Numbered from the stretch's first letter, positions 1 through 7,598 are shown. The stretch is 18,779 nucleotides of DNA from DATBSK01 sp040902705 (GCA_040902705.1 JBBDWT010000155.1:1-18779), one strand, 5' to 3'. Translations and numbers: made by a program. The notes: generated from the letters alone by a model not told the origin.

Positions 1-21
1 CGAGCCGGGATACCCGGCTCG
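1..21 (-). terminator. Hairpin after the TetR gene, candidate terminator
   Basis: Perfect 9-bp stem (CGAGCCGGG / CCCGGCTCG) with a 3-nt loop, beginning 17 nt beyond the stop codon of the minus-strand TetR gene. It touches the window edge, so a following U-tract cannot be checked. A second small stem (GGCTCGC / GCGAGCC, 47-65) lies inside the last codons of that gene. Confidence 0.5.
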
Positions 22-38
22 CGGCCGTTCGCTCGCGG

Positions 39-695
39 TCACTCTTGGCTCGCTCTCTGCGAGCCGGGAGCCGCGAGCGCCAGCACGGCGCGGGTGACGC
101 GCTCGACGTCGGCGTCGGTCGGCGGCTCGCGGCGCACGAGCGCGTGCTGCATCGTGCCCATGACGAGGTGGTAGACGAGCGGCGCGTCGTCGGCGTCGCC
201 ACCGGCCTCGGCGAGCGCGCTTCGCAACGACGCGAGGAGCTCGTCACGCGACGTGCCCCACTCGGCGGGGTAGCGGTCGGCGAGGCGCAGCCCGTTGATC
301 GCGAACGGTCGCGTGTTGGCGGCGGCGGCCGGTCGCTGAGCCTGCGCGAGCACCCCCTCGACCCAGGCGCGCACCCGCGCGGCTCCGGGCTCGACGTCGC
401 GCATGCGCGCGTCGAGCGTGTCGACGAGTCGACGCTGCCCATCGGCGAGCACGGCCACGAGCAGCTCGTCCTTGCCGTGGAAGTGCCGGTAGAACGCCTG
501 GTTCGAGAGGCCGGCCTCACCCACGATGTCGCTGACGCGCGGGTCCACGTCGCCGGTGCGCCGCATCACCGCGTAGGTCGCGTCGAGGAGGCGGCGGATC
601 TCGTCGGCGTACGCCTCGGAGCGGTCCTGGAGGGTGCGGGCCGCGACGGCGTCCTCGACGGCGACCTCGGCCGGGGCCGGAACGGCGTTCCGCAT
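39..695 (-). CDS. TetR/AcrR family transcriptional regulator
   Basis: A 218-aa protein of typical TetR length. The N-terminal DNA-binding domain has the family helix-turn-helix at about residues 54-73 (SDIVGEAGLSNQAFYRHFHG), followed by KDELL. The C-terminal half is a variable ligand-binding region whose effector cannot be read from sequence. The ATG at 695 is chosen because a promoter-like pair (TTGCGG at 731-726, 17-bp spacer, TACCGT at 708-703) places the transcription start at or next to it, so the mRNA is probably leaderless. It diverges from the acyl-CoA ligase at 765. Two palindromes over its promoter and first codons suggest autorepression and control of the ligase, probably with a CoA thioester or the free acid as ligand. 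That is inference from context. Confidence 0.9.
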   Translation of the reverse strand: MRNAVPAPAEVAVEDAVAARTLQDRSEAYADEIRRLLDATYAVMRRTGDVDPRVSDIVGEAGLSNQAFYRHFHGKDELLVAVLADGQRRLVDTLDARMRDVEPGAARVRAWVEGVLAQAQRPAAAANTRPFAINGLRLADRYPAEWGTSRDELLASLRSALAEAGGDADDAPLVYHLVMGTMQHALVRREPPTDADVERVTRAVLALAAPGSQRASQE

Positions 696-731
696 CGCCG
701 GAACGGTATTCCGCCCGCCGGGCCGCCGCAA
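677..731 (-). promoter_or_regulatory. TetR promoter with two tandem palindromic operators
   Basis: CGGAACggcGTTCCG (678-692) is a perfect 6-3-6 inverted repeat. CGGAACggtATTCCG (699-713) is the same element with one arm mismatch, exactly 21 bp (two helical turns) away. The second covers the predicted -10 box TACCGT (708-703). The first lies over codons 2-6 of the TetR gene. The -35 box would be TTGCGG (731-726) with a 17-bp spacer. The size, symmetry and position fit a TetR-family operator read by the adjacent gene. Binding itself is inferred. Confidence 0.65.
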
Positions 732-749
732 GGACCGCCGTGGGGCCGG

Positions 750-755
750 TAGCGT
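750..755 (+). promoter_or_regulatory. Candidate -10 box of the acyl-CoA ligase gene
   Basis: TAGCGT ends 9 nt before the ATG at 765, which would give an almost leaderless transcript. No clear TTG-type -35 lies 16-18 bp upstream. A GAGG at 758-761 is only 3 nt from the ATG, too close for an ideal ribosome binding site. The operator pair lies about 40-70 bp upstream. Confidence 0.35.
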
Positions 756-764
756 GCGAGGCCG

Positions 765-2387
765 ATGAGCCTTGATTTCACGCCCCGCCCCGACGATCCG
801 GAGCGGGCGCGGCGGTACCTCGCCGACGGGTCCTGGAACGACGAGACCCTCGGCATGGTCCTCGCCGCGGGGTTCGCCGACGCCCCGGGCAACGCCGTGT
901 CGTTCCGATCCGACGTCCGCCCGTGGGTGGGCACCTTTGCCGAGGCCGCCGACCGGGCCCGCCGCGTCGCCGGCGGCCTGCTCGCCGCCGGGGTGCGGCC
1001 GGGGGAGCCCGTCGCGTTCCAGCTCCCCAACTGGCCCGAGGCCGGCCTGCTCTTCTGGGCGATCGCGTTCCTCGGCGCGGTGCCCGTCCCGATCGTCCAC
1101 TTCTACGGGCAGAAGGAGGTGGAGTTCATCCTGCGCCAGTCGGGCGCGCGCGTCCTGATCACCGCCGACCGGTTCGGTCACGTCGACTACCTCGCGAACC
1201 TGTCGGCGGTGCGGCCCGGGCTCCCGAACCTCGAGGAGGTCTTCGTCGTCGGTGATGACGTGCCGAGCGACGCGCGTCCGTTCAGCGACCTGAGCGACGG
1301 CGACCCGATCGACGGGCCGCTGCCGGCCGACCCGTCGGCGCCCGCGCTCATCGCGTACACGTCGGGCACGACGTCCGACCCGAAGGGTGTCGTGCACTCG
1401 CATCGCACGATCAACTTCGAGATCCGTCAGCTCGCGGGGCTCGACGCGAACCGCGGGCGTTCGGTCCTCGTGGGCGCGCCGGTCGGTCACGGCATCGGCC
1501 TGCTCGCGGCGCTGCTGCTGCCCGTGTACAAGCGCGAGTCGCTGTACCTGATCGACGTGTGGGACCCCGGGCGCGTGCTCGCGGCGATGCTCGAGGACGA
1601 CGTGTCGAGCGGGAGCGGCTCGACGTACTTCCTCACGAGCCTCTTCGACCACCCCGACTACACCGCGGAGCATGCCGCGAAGATGACGCGCGTCGGGCTC
1701 GGCGGCTCGGCGGTGCCGACCGCAGTCGGCGAGCGCGCCGAGGCGCTCGGCATCTCGACGGTACGCAGCTTCGGCTCGACGGAGCACCCGTCGATCACGG
1801 GGTGCACGCACGAAATGCCGCGTGACAAGCGCTTGACGACCGACGGCCTCCCGATGCGCGGTGTCGAGATGCAGCTGCGCGACGAGGACGGCAAGGTCGT
1901 CGACCCCGGTGAGCCCGGTGAGATCTGGAGCAAGGGACCCGACTGCTTCGTCGGGTACACCGACCCCGCGGCGACCGCCGAGTGCTTCGACGCCGAAGGA
2001 TGGTTCGCGACCGGCGACGTCGGTGTGGTCGACGACGACGGCTACCTCACCATCGTCGACCGCAAGAAGGACATCATCATCCGCGGCGGCGAGAACGTCA
2101 GCGCCCTGGAGGTCGAGGAGCAGATCGTCCGCATCCCCGGCGTCGCCGAGGTCGCAGTGGTGGCTGCACCCGACGAGCGCCTCGGGGAGCACGGCTGCGC
2201 GTTCGTGCGGATGCAGCCAGGCGGCGGCGACGCCCCCGATCTCGAGGCGGTCAGGGCCCAGCTCGAGCGGGTCGGGCTCGCGAAGCAGAAGTGGCCCGAA
2301 GACGTGCGCCCGATCGACGAGTTCCCGCGCACCCCGTCGGGCAAGATCCAGAAGTTCGTCCTCCGCCAACGCCTCCGCGCCGAGTAG
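765..2387 (+). CDS. AMP-dependent acyl-CoA synthetase/ligase (FadD/cyclohexanecarboxylate-CoA ligase-like)
   Basis: A 540-aa class I adenylate-forming enzyme. It should activate a carboxylic acid with ATP to an acyl-adenylate and then transfer the acyl group to CoA. All core motifs are present: the phosphate-binding loop YTSGTTSDPKGV from residue 198, the TEH adenine motif, GWFATGDVG, the hinge motif DRKKDIIIRGGEN, and the C-terminal PRTPSGKIQ with catalytic Lys527. There is no signal peptide, so it is cytoplasmic. The stretch PVPIVHFYGQKEV resembles ligases for cyclic or medium-chain acids, but substrate cannot be assigned. It is divergent from the TetR gene and convergent with the LIV-type transporter operon, fitting a role in acid catabolism. 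Length is normal for the family. Confidence 0.93.
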   Translation: MSLDFTPRPDDPERARRYLADGSWNDETLGMVLAAGFADAPGNAVSFRSDVRPWVGTFAEAADRARRVAGGLLAAGVRPGEPVAFQLPNWPEAGLLFWAIAFLGAVPVPIVHFYGQKEVEFILRQSGARVLITADRFGHVDYLANLSAVRPGLPNLEEVFVVGDDVPSDARPFSDLSDGDPIDGPLPADPSAPALIAYTSGTTSDPKGVVHSHRTINFEIRQLAGLDANRGRSVLVGAPVGHGIGLLAALLLPVYKRESLYLIDVWDPGRVLAAMLEDDVSSGSGSTYFLTSLFDHPDYTAEHAAKMTRVGLGGSAVPTAVGERAEALGISTVRSFGSTEHPSITGCTHEMPRDKRLTTDGLPMRGVEMQLRDEDGKVVDPGEPGEIWSKGPDCFVGYTDPAATAECFDAEGWFATGDVGVVDDDGYLTIVDRKKDIIIRGGENVSALEVEEQIVRIPGVAEVAVVAAPDERLGEHGCAFVRMQPGGGDAPDLEAVRAQLERVGLAKQKWPEDVRPIDEFPRTPSGKIQKFVLRQRLRAE

Positions 2388-2429
2388 CGCGCCGCTCTTC
2401 CCCCGTCCGCCCTTCGGGGTTTTGGCGTC

Positions 2430-2456
2430 GGAAACATGCGCTGAGCGCATGTTTCC
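2430..2456. terminator. Long perfect hairpin between convergent genes
   Basis: GGAAACATGCGCT / AGCGCATGTTTCC form a 13-bp stem around a single central base. It lies between the ligase stop (2387) and the livF stop (2508), where a bidirectional terminator would be expected. The right arm abuts the N gap, so the natural 3' flank is unknown. Confidence 0.55.
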
Positions 2457-2482
2457 NNNNNNNNNNCCCCCCCCCCCCCCCC
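2457..2482. other. Assembly gap (10 N) plus 16-C homopolymer
   Basis: Ten N residues (2457-2466) are followed directly by 16 C residues (2467-2482). A fixed-length N run beside a homopolymer is typical of scaffolding across a region that was hard to sequence. It interrupts no recognised gene. True gap length is unknown. Confidence 0.95.
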
Positions 2483-2507
2483 AAAACATGGGTGGGGGAG
2501 GCGACGG

Positions 2508-3257
2508 TCAGGAGGGGACGTCGCCGAGGTACTCGCTGACGAGCTCGGCGCGAGCCTCGCTGCTCTTGCCGGCCCAGGCGATCCGGCCGCGGCTCAGGAT
2601 GACCGCGTCGTCGGCGAACTCGAGCGCGCGCTCCACGAACTGCTCGACGAGCACGACCGCGACCCCTTCGCGACGGGCCGTCGCGAGCGCGTCGAAGACG
2701 AGGTCGACCATCTTCGGCGCGAGGCCGAGCGACATCTCGTCGGCGATGAGCAGGCGCGGAGGCGCCGCCAGCACTCGGGCGAGGCTGAGCATCTGCTGCT
2801 CGCCCCCGGAGAGGGTCCCGGCCGCCTGCCGCCGCCGCTCACGCAGGACGGGGAACGTCTCGAACGCCCGCTCGAGCGCGGCGCCTCGCTGCGATGCGGG
2901 TACCGCGTAGCGCAGGCGGATCCGGAGATTGTCGTGCACGGAGAGGTGCGGGAAGATCGCGCGCTGCTCGGGGACGTACGCGACGCCGAGCCGGCCGACC
3001 TGGTGCTCACGGAGCCGGGTGATGTCGCGGCCGTCGTAGCGGATATGGCCCGCCGCGACGGGCACCGCGCCCCCGATCGCCGCGGCGAGCGAGCTCTTGC
3101 CGGCACCGTTGCGACCGAGCACGGCGAGCGCCGCACCCGGCTGGAGCGTGAAGCTCACGCCGAAGAGCGCACGAGCCTCGCCGTAGGCGACCTCGACCGC
3201 GTCGACCTCGAGCAGTGGCGGCGCCACCACAGCCTCGACCGCCTCGGCGGCGGTCAT
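2508..3257 (-). CDS. livF: LIV-type ABC transporter ATP-binding protein LivF
   Basis: A 249-aa cytoplasmic ATPase that powers import through the LivHM-type permease encoded upstream. Walker A is GRNGAGKSS (about residues 48-56), the ABC signature is LSGGEQQ (149-155), and Walker B is LLIADE (169-174). VEQF replaces the usual H-loop histidine; a Gln here (VEQN) is normal for LivF proteins. The start overlaps the livG stop as ATGA (3254-3257), indicating translational coupling. It is the last gene of the operon and ends near the hairpin at 2430-2456. Confidence 0.95.
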   Translation of the reverse strand: MTAAEAVEAVVAPPLLEVDAVEVAYGEARALFGVSFTLQPGAALAVLGRNGAGKSSLAAAIGGAVPVAAGHIRYDGRDITRLREHQVGRLGVAYVPEQRAIFPHLSVHDNLRIRLRYAVPASQRGAALERAFETFPVLRERRRQAAGTLSGGEQQMLSLARVLAAPPRLLIADEMSLGLAPKMVDLVFDALATARREGVAVVLVEQFVERALEFADDAVILSRGRIAWAGKSSEARAELVSEYLGDVPS

Positions 3258-4054
3258 GCGTCGTCCTCCGGTCCGCCGCCCAGGTAGGCCGCCTGGACGT
3301 TGGCATCGCTGCGGATCCGGCCCGGCGGGCCCTCGGCGATCATCTTGCCGAAGTCGAGCACGGTGACGGAGTCGGCGAGCGACAGCACGAGCTCCACGTC
3401 GTGCTCGACGAGCACGATCGCCACGTCGCGGTCGTCGCGTACCGCTCGCAGCGTGGCCGAGAGCTGCTCGGTCTCGTGCGAACCGAGTCCGGATGTCGGC
3501 TCGTCGAGCAGCACCACCCGGGGCTCCGACGCGAGCGCGCGCCCCACCTCGACGAGTCTCCCGGTGCCGAGCGGCAGCAGGATCACCGGTCGATCGGCGA
3601 CGCCGCGGAGGCCGAGCAGATCGAGCAGCGCCTCGACCGCTTCGTCCTCGCCCACGCTGGGCAAGCTGCCGAGGCCGACGAGGTCCCGCCAGAACTGGCG
3701 GTCGCGTCCGTGGTGGACGCGATGTGCGACGACGAAGTGCTCGCGCACGGTGAGCTCACCGAAGAGCTCGAGCCGCTGGAACGTGCGCGACAGACCGAGG
3801 CGAGCGCGACGCTGGGGGCTGGCGCGTGTCACGTCGACGCCGGCGAGCTCGACGCGTCCCTGGCGGGGCTGCACGAGCCCCGAGAGCACTCCGAACATCG
3901 TCGTCTTGCCGGCGCCGTTCGGTCCGACGAGCCCGACGACCGACCGCTCGGGGACGGCGAGCGAGACGGTGTCGAGCGCGACGACGCCGCCGAACCTCAC
4001 CGTCACGTCGGTCGCGCGGAGCAGCGCGGCCGGGGGCGCGGTCACGCTGGTCAT
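3254..4054 (-). CDS. livG: LIV-type ABC transporter ATP-binding protein LivG
   Basis: A 266-aa ATPase that pairs with LivF to drive the branched-chain-type importer. Walker A is GPNGAGKTT (about 44-52) and Walker B is VVLLDEPTSGL. The H-loop histidine is present in LVEHDVELV. The ABC signature is degenerate (LPLGTGR instead of LSGGQ). Related LivG proteins often carry an LPYG-type variant, so this need not mean loss of function. It starts within the permease stop (ATGA, 4051-4054) and ends within the livF start, so three genes are stitched together by four-base overlaps. Confidence 0.93.
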   Translation of the reverse strand: MTSVTAPPAALLRATDVTVRFGGVVALDTVSLAVPERSVVGLVGPNGAGKTTMFGVLSGLVQPRQGRVELAGVDVTRASPQRRARLGLSRTFQRLELFGELTVREHFVVAHRVHHGRDRQFWRDLVGLGSLPSVGEDEAVEALLDLLGLRGVADRPVILLPLGTGRLVEVGRALASEPRVVLLDEPTSGLGSHETEQLSATLRAVRDDRDVAIVLVEHDVELVLSLADSVTVLDFGKMIAEGPPGRIRSDANVQAAYLGGGPEDDA

Positions 4055-6138
4055 GCGGCGACCTCCGCACCCGTCGTCGACGCCGTCGCCAGTGCAGCCT
4101 CGCGCCTCATCGCGCGCAGGCGGATCCGGTTGACGGCGTCGAACAGCACGCCGCGAGGCTGGCGCGCCAGGGCGACCGCACCGAGACCGAAGAGGAGCGT
4201 CGGCACCTCGGCCCAGCTCTCGGGGACCTCGACGTCGGCGAGGACCTTCGCCCCGATCGCCGCGACGACCAGGAGCGCGACCGTGAGCGCCGCACCCCAC
4301 CACTTCGCGATGTCGCGCGTCAGCACGAGGCGGGCGAGGAGCCCGACCACGACGAAGAGCAGGATCATCACCAGCAGCAGGTTCAGCTGCTGTGGGATCA
4401 CGGCGAAGATCACGCCGGCGAACAGCGCACCCACGACCGATCGCACGCCCCAGGTGACGACGATCGCGAGCCAGACGATCCCGAGCAGCACGCTGAACGA
4501 CGTCGTCGTCGCGCGACCGATCGTGATCGCGAACGCCGCACCACCGAGCCCGGCGACGAACGCGCTCGCCCCGAACAGGATGAGCTTGGTGCGCACGATC
4601 CCGATCCCGGTCGTCGCCGCCGCGGTCTCGCTCGACCGCATCGACGCGAAGACCAAGCCCGACGTACCGCGACGGAGCGTCACGACGAGCAGCGCCACGA
4701 GGCAGAACACCACACCCAGCGCGAGGTACCAGTTCGTGCGGTCGTTGAAGTCGACGCCCAGGAAGACGGGCCGCGCCATCTCGATGCCGGCACCGAAGTT
4801 GGTGAAGTCCTCGCCGGCGAAGACGAGCTGCTCCACCAGGAGCGAGAACGCGAGCGTCGCGAGCGCGAGGTACACCTCGCCGAGCCTGAGGCTCAGGGCC
4901 GCGACCACGAGCCCGATCGGCACGGCGATGATCGCTCCGCCCAGGACGGCGATGCCGATCGGCCAACCGTGGTCCAGCGCGAGCTGGGCGGCGGCGAACG
5001 CGCCGACGCCGGCGAGCGTCGCCTGGCAGAGCGAGAGCATCCCGCCTTCGCCGGTGACGAGCGTGAACGTCATGAACAAGATGGCGAGCGCGATCCCCTG
5101 GCTGACGACACCGATCCAGAAGTCGTCGAGGAACAACGGGGCGCAGAACAGCACGACGGCGAGCACGCCCGGGCCGATGGCGGCGCGCCACCCGCGGGGG
5201 CGCACGACGGCGGGGGCCTCGTCCTCCGCCGGGCCGGCCCGCAGATCCACTTCGAACCGCTCCCGCCCGAGCCCTTGGTACAAGAGGAGGCAGGCGAGCA
5301 TCACCATGAAGGGGATGCTCGGCCGTACGCCGGTCGCGAGCACGCCCTCCTCGGGGAGGATGTCGACCGAGATGCCCTGGAGCAGGCCGATGATCATCGC
5401 TCCGGCGAAGGTGAGCGGCAGGCTCGTGAGTCGGCCGACGACCGCGGCCGCGAGGGACGCGACCAACAGGAACGTGAACTGGATCTCCTGGAGCCCGAGG
5501 ATCGGAGTGAGGAGCACGCCCGCGAACCCTGCGAGCGCGGTGCCGACCATCCACGAGCCCGCCGTGATCGCCGACGTGTTGACGCCCGAGATGCGTGCCG
5601 TGCGCGGTGAGTCGACGGCACCGCGCGTCATGAGGCCGAGCGGCGTCGTGCGCAGCACGACCGTGAGGATCACCACGACGGCGACGGCTGCGATCAGCAC
5701 TGCGGCTTGGTTCTCGTTCACGTTGACGCCCAGCACGTCGAAGATGTCCGGCGGCGGTGAGATCAGGCCCCGCGCGTCGAGGATCTCCGACTTGCTGAAG
5801 GGGAACAGCAGCTTCGTGAGTGCGGGGAGGGCGACCCAGAGCCCGACGGTCGAGACGAAGCGCACCTCCGGCGGTGCGTGCGTGAGCCGGCGGAAGAGCA
5901 CGGCCCACAGGAACAAGCCGAGCGTCGGGCACATGACGAGCACCGTGACCACCGCGGCTGCGGGGATCGACCAGCCTTCCTGGTTGTTCAGCCAGTAGTA
6001 GAAGACCGCGGCCGAGTACGCGATGGCACCGTGGGCGAAGTTGAGGACGCGCGACGACGTGTACGTGAGCACGAGGCCCAGCGCCGAGATGGCATAGATG
6101 GAGCCCAGGACGAGCCCGGCGAGTACGTACGCTTCCAA
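4051..6138 (-). CDS. Fused LivH-LivM branched-chain-type ABC permease
   Basis: A 695-aa integral membrane protein joining two permeases that are usually separate. Residues 1 to about 300 are LivH-like (multiple helices, LNFAHGA at about 32-38). A charged linker with GPAEDEAPAVV follows, and a LivM-like half starts at about residue 330 (GGMLSLCQATLAGVGAF), with a soluble C-terminal tail. The start is TTG at 6138-6136. The next upstream bases give a good Shine-Dalgarno GGGAAGG (6150-6144) with a 5-nt spacer, and the protein begins exactly where LivH homology should (MEAYVLAGLVLGSIYAI). The frame is open throughout with no sign of an error at the junction. It overlaps livG by four bases. Cargo is unknown; the family carries branched amino acids, amides, and aromatic or short organic acids. 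Confidence 0.93.
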   Translation of the reverse strand: MEAYVLAGLVLGSIYAISALGLVLTYTSSRVLNFAHGAIAYSAAVFYYWLNNQEGWSIPAAAVVTVLVMCPTLGLFLWAVLFRRLTHAPPEVRFVSTVGLWVALPALTKLLFPFSKSEILDARGLISPPPDIFDVLGVNVNENQAAVLIAAVAVVVILTVVLRTTPLGLMTRGAVDSPRTARISGVNTSAITAGSWMVGTALAGFAGVLLTPILGLQEIQFTFLLVASLAAAVVGRLTSLPLTFAGAMIIGLLQGISVDILPEEGVLATGVRPSIPFMVMLACLLLYQGLGRERFEVDLRAGPAEDEAPAVVRPRGWRAAIGPGVLAVVLFCAPLFLDDFWIGVVSQGIALAILFMTFTLVTGEGGMLSLCQATLAGVGAFAAAQLALDHGWPIGIAVLGGAIIAVPIGLVVAALSLRLGEVYLALATLAFSLLVEQLVFAGEDFTNFGAGIEMARPVFLGVDFNDRTNWYLALGVVFCLVALLVVTLRRGTSGLVFASMRSSETAAATTGIGIVRTKLILFGASAFVAGLGGAAFAITIGRATTTSFSVLLGIVWLAIVVTWGVRSVVGALFAGVIFAVIPQQLNLLLVMILLFVVVGLLARLVLTRDIAKWWGAALTVALLVVAAIGAKVLADVEVPESWAEVPTLLFGLGAVALARQPRGVLFDAVNRIRLRAMRREAALATASTTGAEVAA

Positions 6139-6160
6139 GGGAACCTTCCCGGTCCGACGA

Positions 6161-6186
6161 CGGGCCGGGTCCGAAGACCCGGCCCG
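6161..6186 (-). promoter_or_regulatory. UUCG-capped intercistronic hairpin
   Basis: CGGGCCGGGTC / GACCCGGCCCG form a perfect 11-bp stem. Read on the transcribed minus strand, the loop is TTCG closed by a C-G pair, the very stable UUCG tetraloop. It lies in the 75-nt gap between the binding-protein stop and the permease Shine-Dalgarno and has no U-tract. Such hairpins usually protect the upstream mRNA 3' end or reduce read-through, so more binding protein than permease is made. The sequence is observed and the role is inferred. Confidence 0.65.
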
Positions 6187-6213
6187 CCCCGGTGACCGTC
6201 CGAAGCGGCGCGG

Positions 6214-7527
6214 CTAGCCGTTCGCCTGCTGGGCCTTCGTGAGCTTCTTGAGCTTGCCGTCCTGGATGACGCCCTTCGAGCAGAACGGCTTGCCGTCGAA
6301 CTGCGGCACGAACGCCTCACCCTGCACCTGCACGTAGTACGTGCACCAGAACGGGCGCCCGAAGATCTCCGAGAAGTCGACGGGGATGAACGCGCCATTG
6401 GCGTCATAATCCTTCTCGAGGCGCAGGTTCGTGATGAACGCCTCGCGCGTCGGGCACTTCACCCCGGCGGCCTTGATGCCTTCGACGAACGCGTCAGCCG
6501 CGAGCCAACCGATGTAGGGCACCTGCCCGTCGGCGAACTTGCCTGCCTCGTCCATCGCGGCCTTGTAGTCGGTGTACGCGGGCGGGTCGAGCTCGAAGGG
6601 CTTGAACTCGATGCCGAAGTACGCACCGTCGATGCCCGGGAGCCCGAGCACGCGGGTGTCGTACCCACCGGGGAAGATGATCGCCTTCATCTCGACGCCG
6701 GCCTGCTTGAGTGCCTCGCTGAGCGCCGTGTTCGCGATCGTGTCCATGCCGGTGTAGAGACCGTCGGCGCCGGACTCCTTGATCTTCTGCGCCTCGGCGG
6801 TGAAGTCGCGCTGCGTCTGCGGTACGTCGGTGGTCTTGAAGACGACCTCCAGACCGTTCTTCGACTTCTTGATGGCGTCGTCGATCTGGTTGATGAACGT
6901 TGCGCTGTTCGCGATGTTCGTGCTGACGAGCGCGATCTTCTTCGCACCGAGCTCCTTCATCACGTCGGCGGTGCGCGTCACGTAGACGTCCGACGGGTCC
7001 GGCGTCGTGCTGTTGCGCCACCCGAACATGTTCGGGTACTGGCCGAACTCCTTCAGGCCGAGGTGCCACCCCACCACCGGCACGTCCTGCTGGTTCAGGT
7101 ACTTCGCGCTGGTGAACCCGAATGGGCTGTTCTCGATGATGCCGAACACGTCTTGCTGCTCGACGAGCTCCTGCGCCGCGGTGAGGTTGCGCGCCGCGTC
7201 GCTGCCGTCGTCGGCATCCTCGAGCACGATCTTGCGCTTGCCGAGCTCACCGTCGGCATTCGCCTTGTCGATCCGCGCCTTGATGCCGTCGAGGCCCGAC
7301 GCGAACGACGGCGCGCTCGGCCCCGATGTCGGGAGCAGCGTGCCCACCTTGATCTCGGTGTCGCTGACGCCCGGGATGTCCGAGCAGTCCTTGGGCGCCT
7401 TGACGGGCTTCAGGTCCTTGAACTGGTTGTCGTTGCCCTGAGCGCCGACGGCGGTCGCGGTCGCGACCGTGGCGCCGAGCGCGAGAGCGAGCGTGACGAC
7501 GAGCGCGCCGATGCGGCGAGTACGCAT
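6214..7527 (-). CDS. LIV-type ABC transporter substrate-binding protein
   Basis: A 437-aa exported protein of the periplasmic-binding-protein type I (Leu/Ile/Val receptor, Peripla_BP_6) family. The N-terminus is a Sec signal peptide: MRTRR, a hydrophobic stretch LVVTLALALGATVATATAVGA, and likely cleavage near AVGA-QG. There is no lipobox cysteine, which is unusual for a Gram-positive-type receptor. The start of the mature domain is the family motif SDTEIKVGTLLPTSGP. The ATG at 7527 is supported by the Shine-Dalgarno AGGGGG (7538-7533), 5 nt away, and by the signal peptide. It is the first transporter gene and captures the unknown substrate for the downstream permease. Its own promoter is predicted just upstream. 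Confidence 0.94.
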   Translation of the reverse strand: MRTRRIGALVVTLALALGATVATATAVGAQGNDNQFKDLKPVKAPKDCSDIPGVSDTEIKVGTLLPTSGPSAPSFASGLDGIKARIDKANADGELGKRKIVLEDADDGSDAARNLTAAQELVEQQDVFGIIENSPFGFTSAKYLNQQDVPVVGWHLGLKEFGQYPNMFGWRNSTTPDPSDVYVTRTADVMKELGAKKIALVSTNIANSATFINQIDDAIKKSKNGLEVVFKTTDVPQTQRDFTAEAQKIKESGADGLYTGMDTIANTALSEALKQAGVEMKAIIFPGGYDTRVLGLPGIDGAYFGIEFKPFELDPPAYTDYKAAMDEAGKFADGQVPYIGWLAADAFVEGIKAAGVKCPTREAFITNLRLEKDYDANGAFIPVDFSEIFGRPFWCTYYVQVQGEAFVPQFDGKPFCSKGVIQDGKLKKLTKAQQANG

Positions 7528-7557
7528 TGCATCCCCCTGGGTGTCGTGAGCGGCGTC

Positions 7558-7598
7558 ACTATCACCCGTCACCGACCCTGACGCAAGCGTCAGGGTCG
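7558..7598 (-). promoter_or_regulatory. Promoter of the transporter operon with palindromic operator
   Basis: On the minus strand TTGCGT (7586-7581), a 17-bp spacer and GATAGT (7563-7558) form a plausible promoter, giving a leader of roughly 25 nt. A perfect 12-bp inverted repeat, CGACCCTGACGC / GCGTCAGGGTCG (7573-7584 and 7587-7598, 2-nt centre), covers the whole -35 box and also the ligase stop codon (7590-7592). It could be a repressor operator, a terminator for the ligase transcript, or both. It lacks a U-tract, which favours the operator reading. Confidence 0.55.

Noticed and set aside
39..2489. Very long minus-strand open frame running through the gap
   Set aside because: Only its last 218 codons (from 695) resemble a protein family. 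The rest is the antisense of the acyl-CoA ligase, is arginine/valine/aspartate-rich, and crosses N residues.
3540..3570. LivG lost its ABC signature and is inactive
   Set aside because: LPLGTGR departs from LSGGQ, but LivG-type proteins often have degenerate LPYG-type signatures, and Walker A, Walker B and H-loop are intact.
3254..5932. 892-codon minus-strand frame ending as LivG
   Set aside because: Only the segment from the ATG at 4054 is LivG. Upstream codons are a frame-shifted reading of the permease gene, so no permease-ATPase fusion is claimed.
3215..5998. 927-codon plus-strand frame
   Set aside because: It is antisense to livG and the permease gene, with low-complexity composition and no motifs. 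High-GC third positions create such frames.
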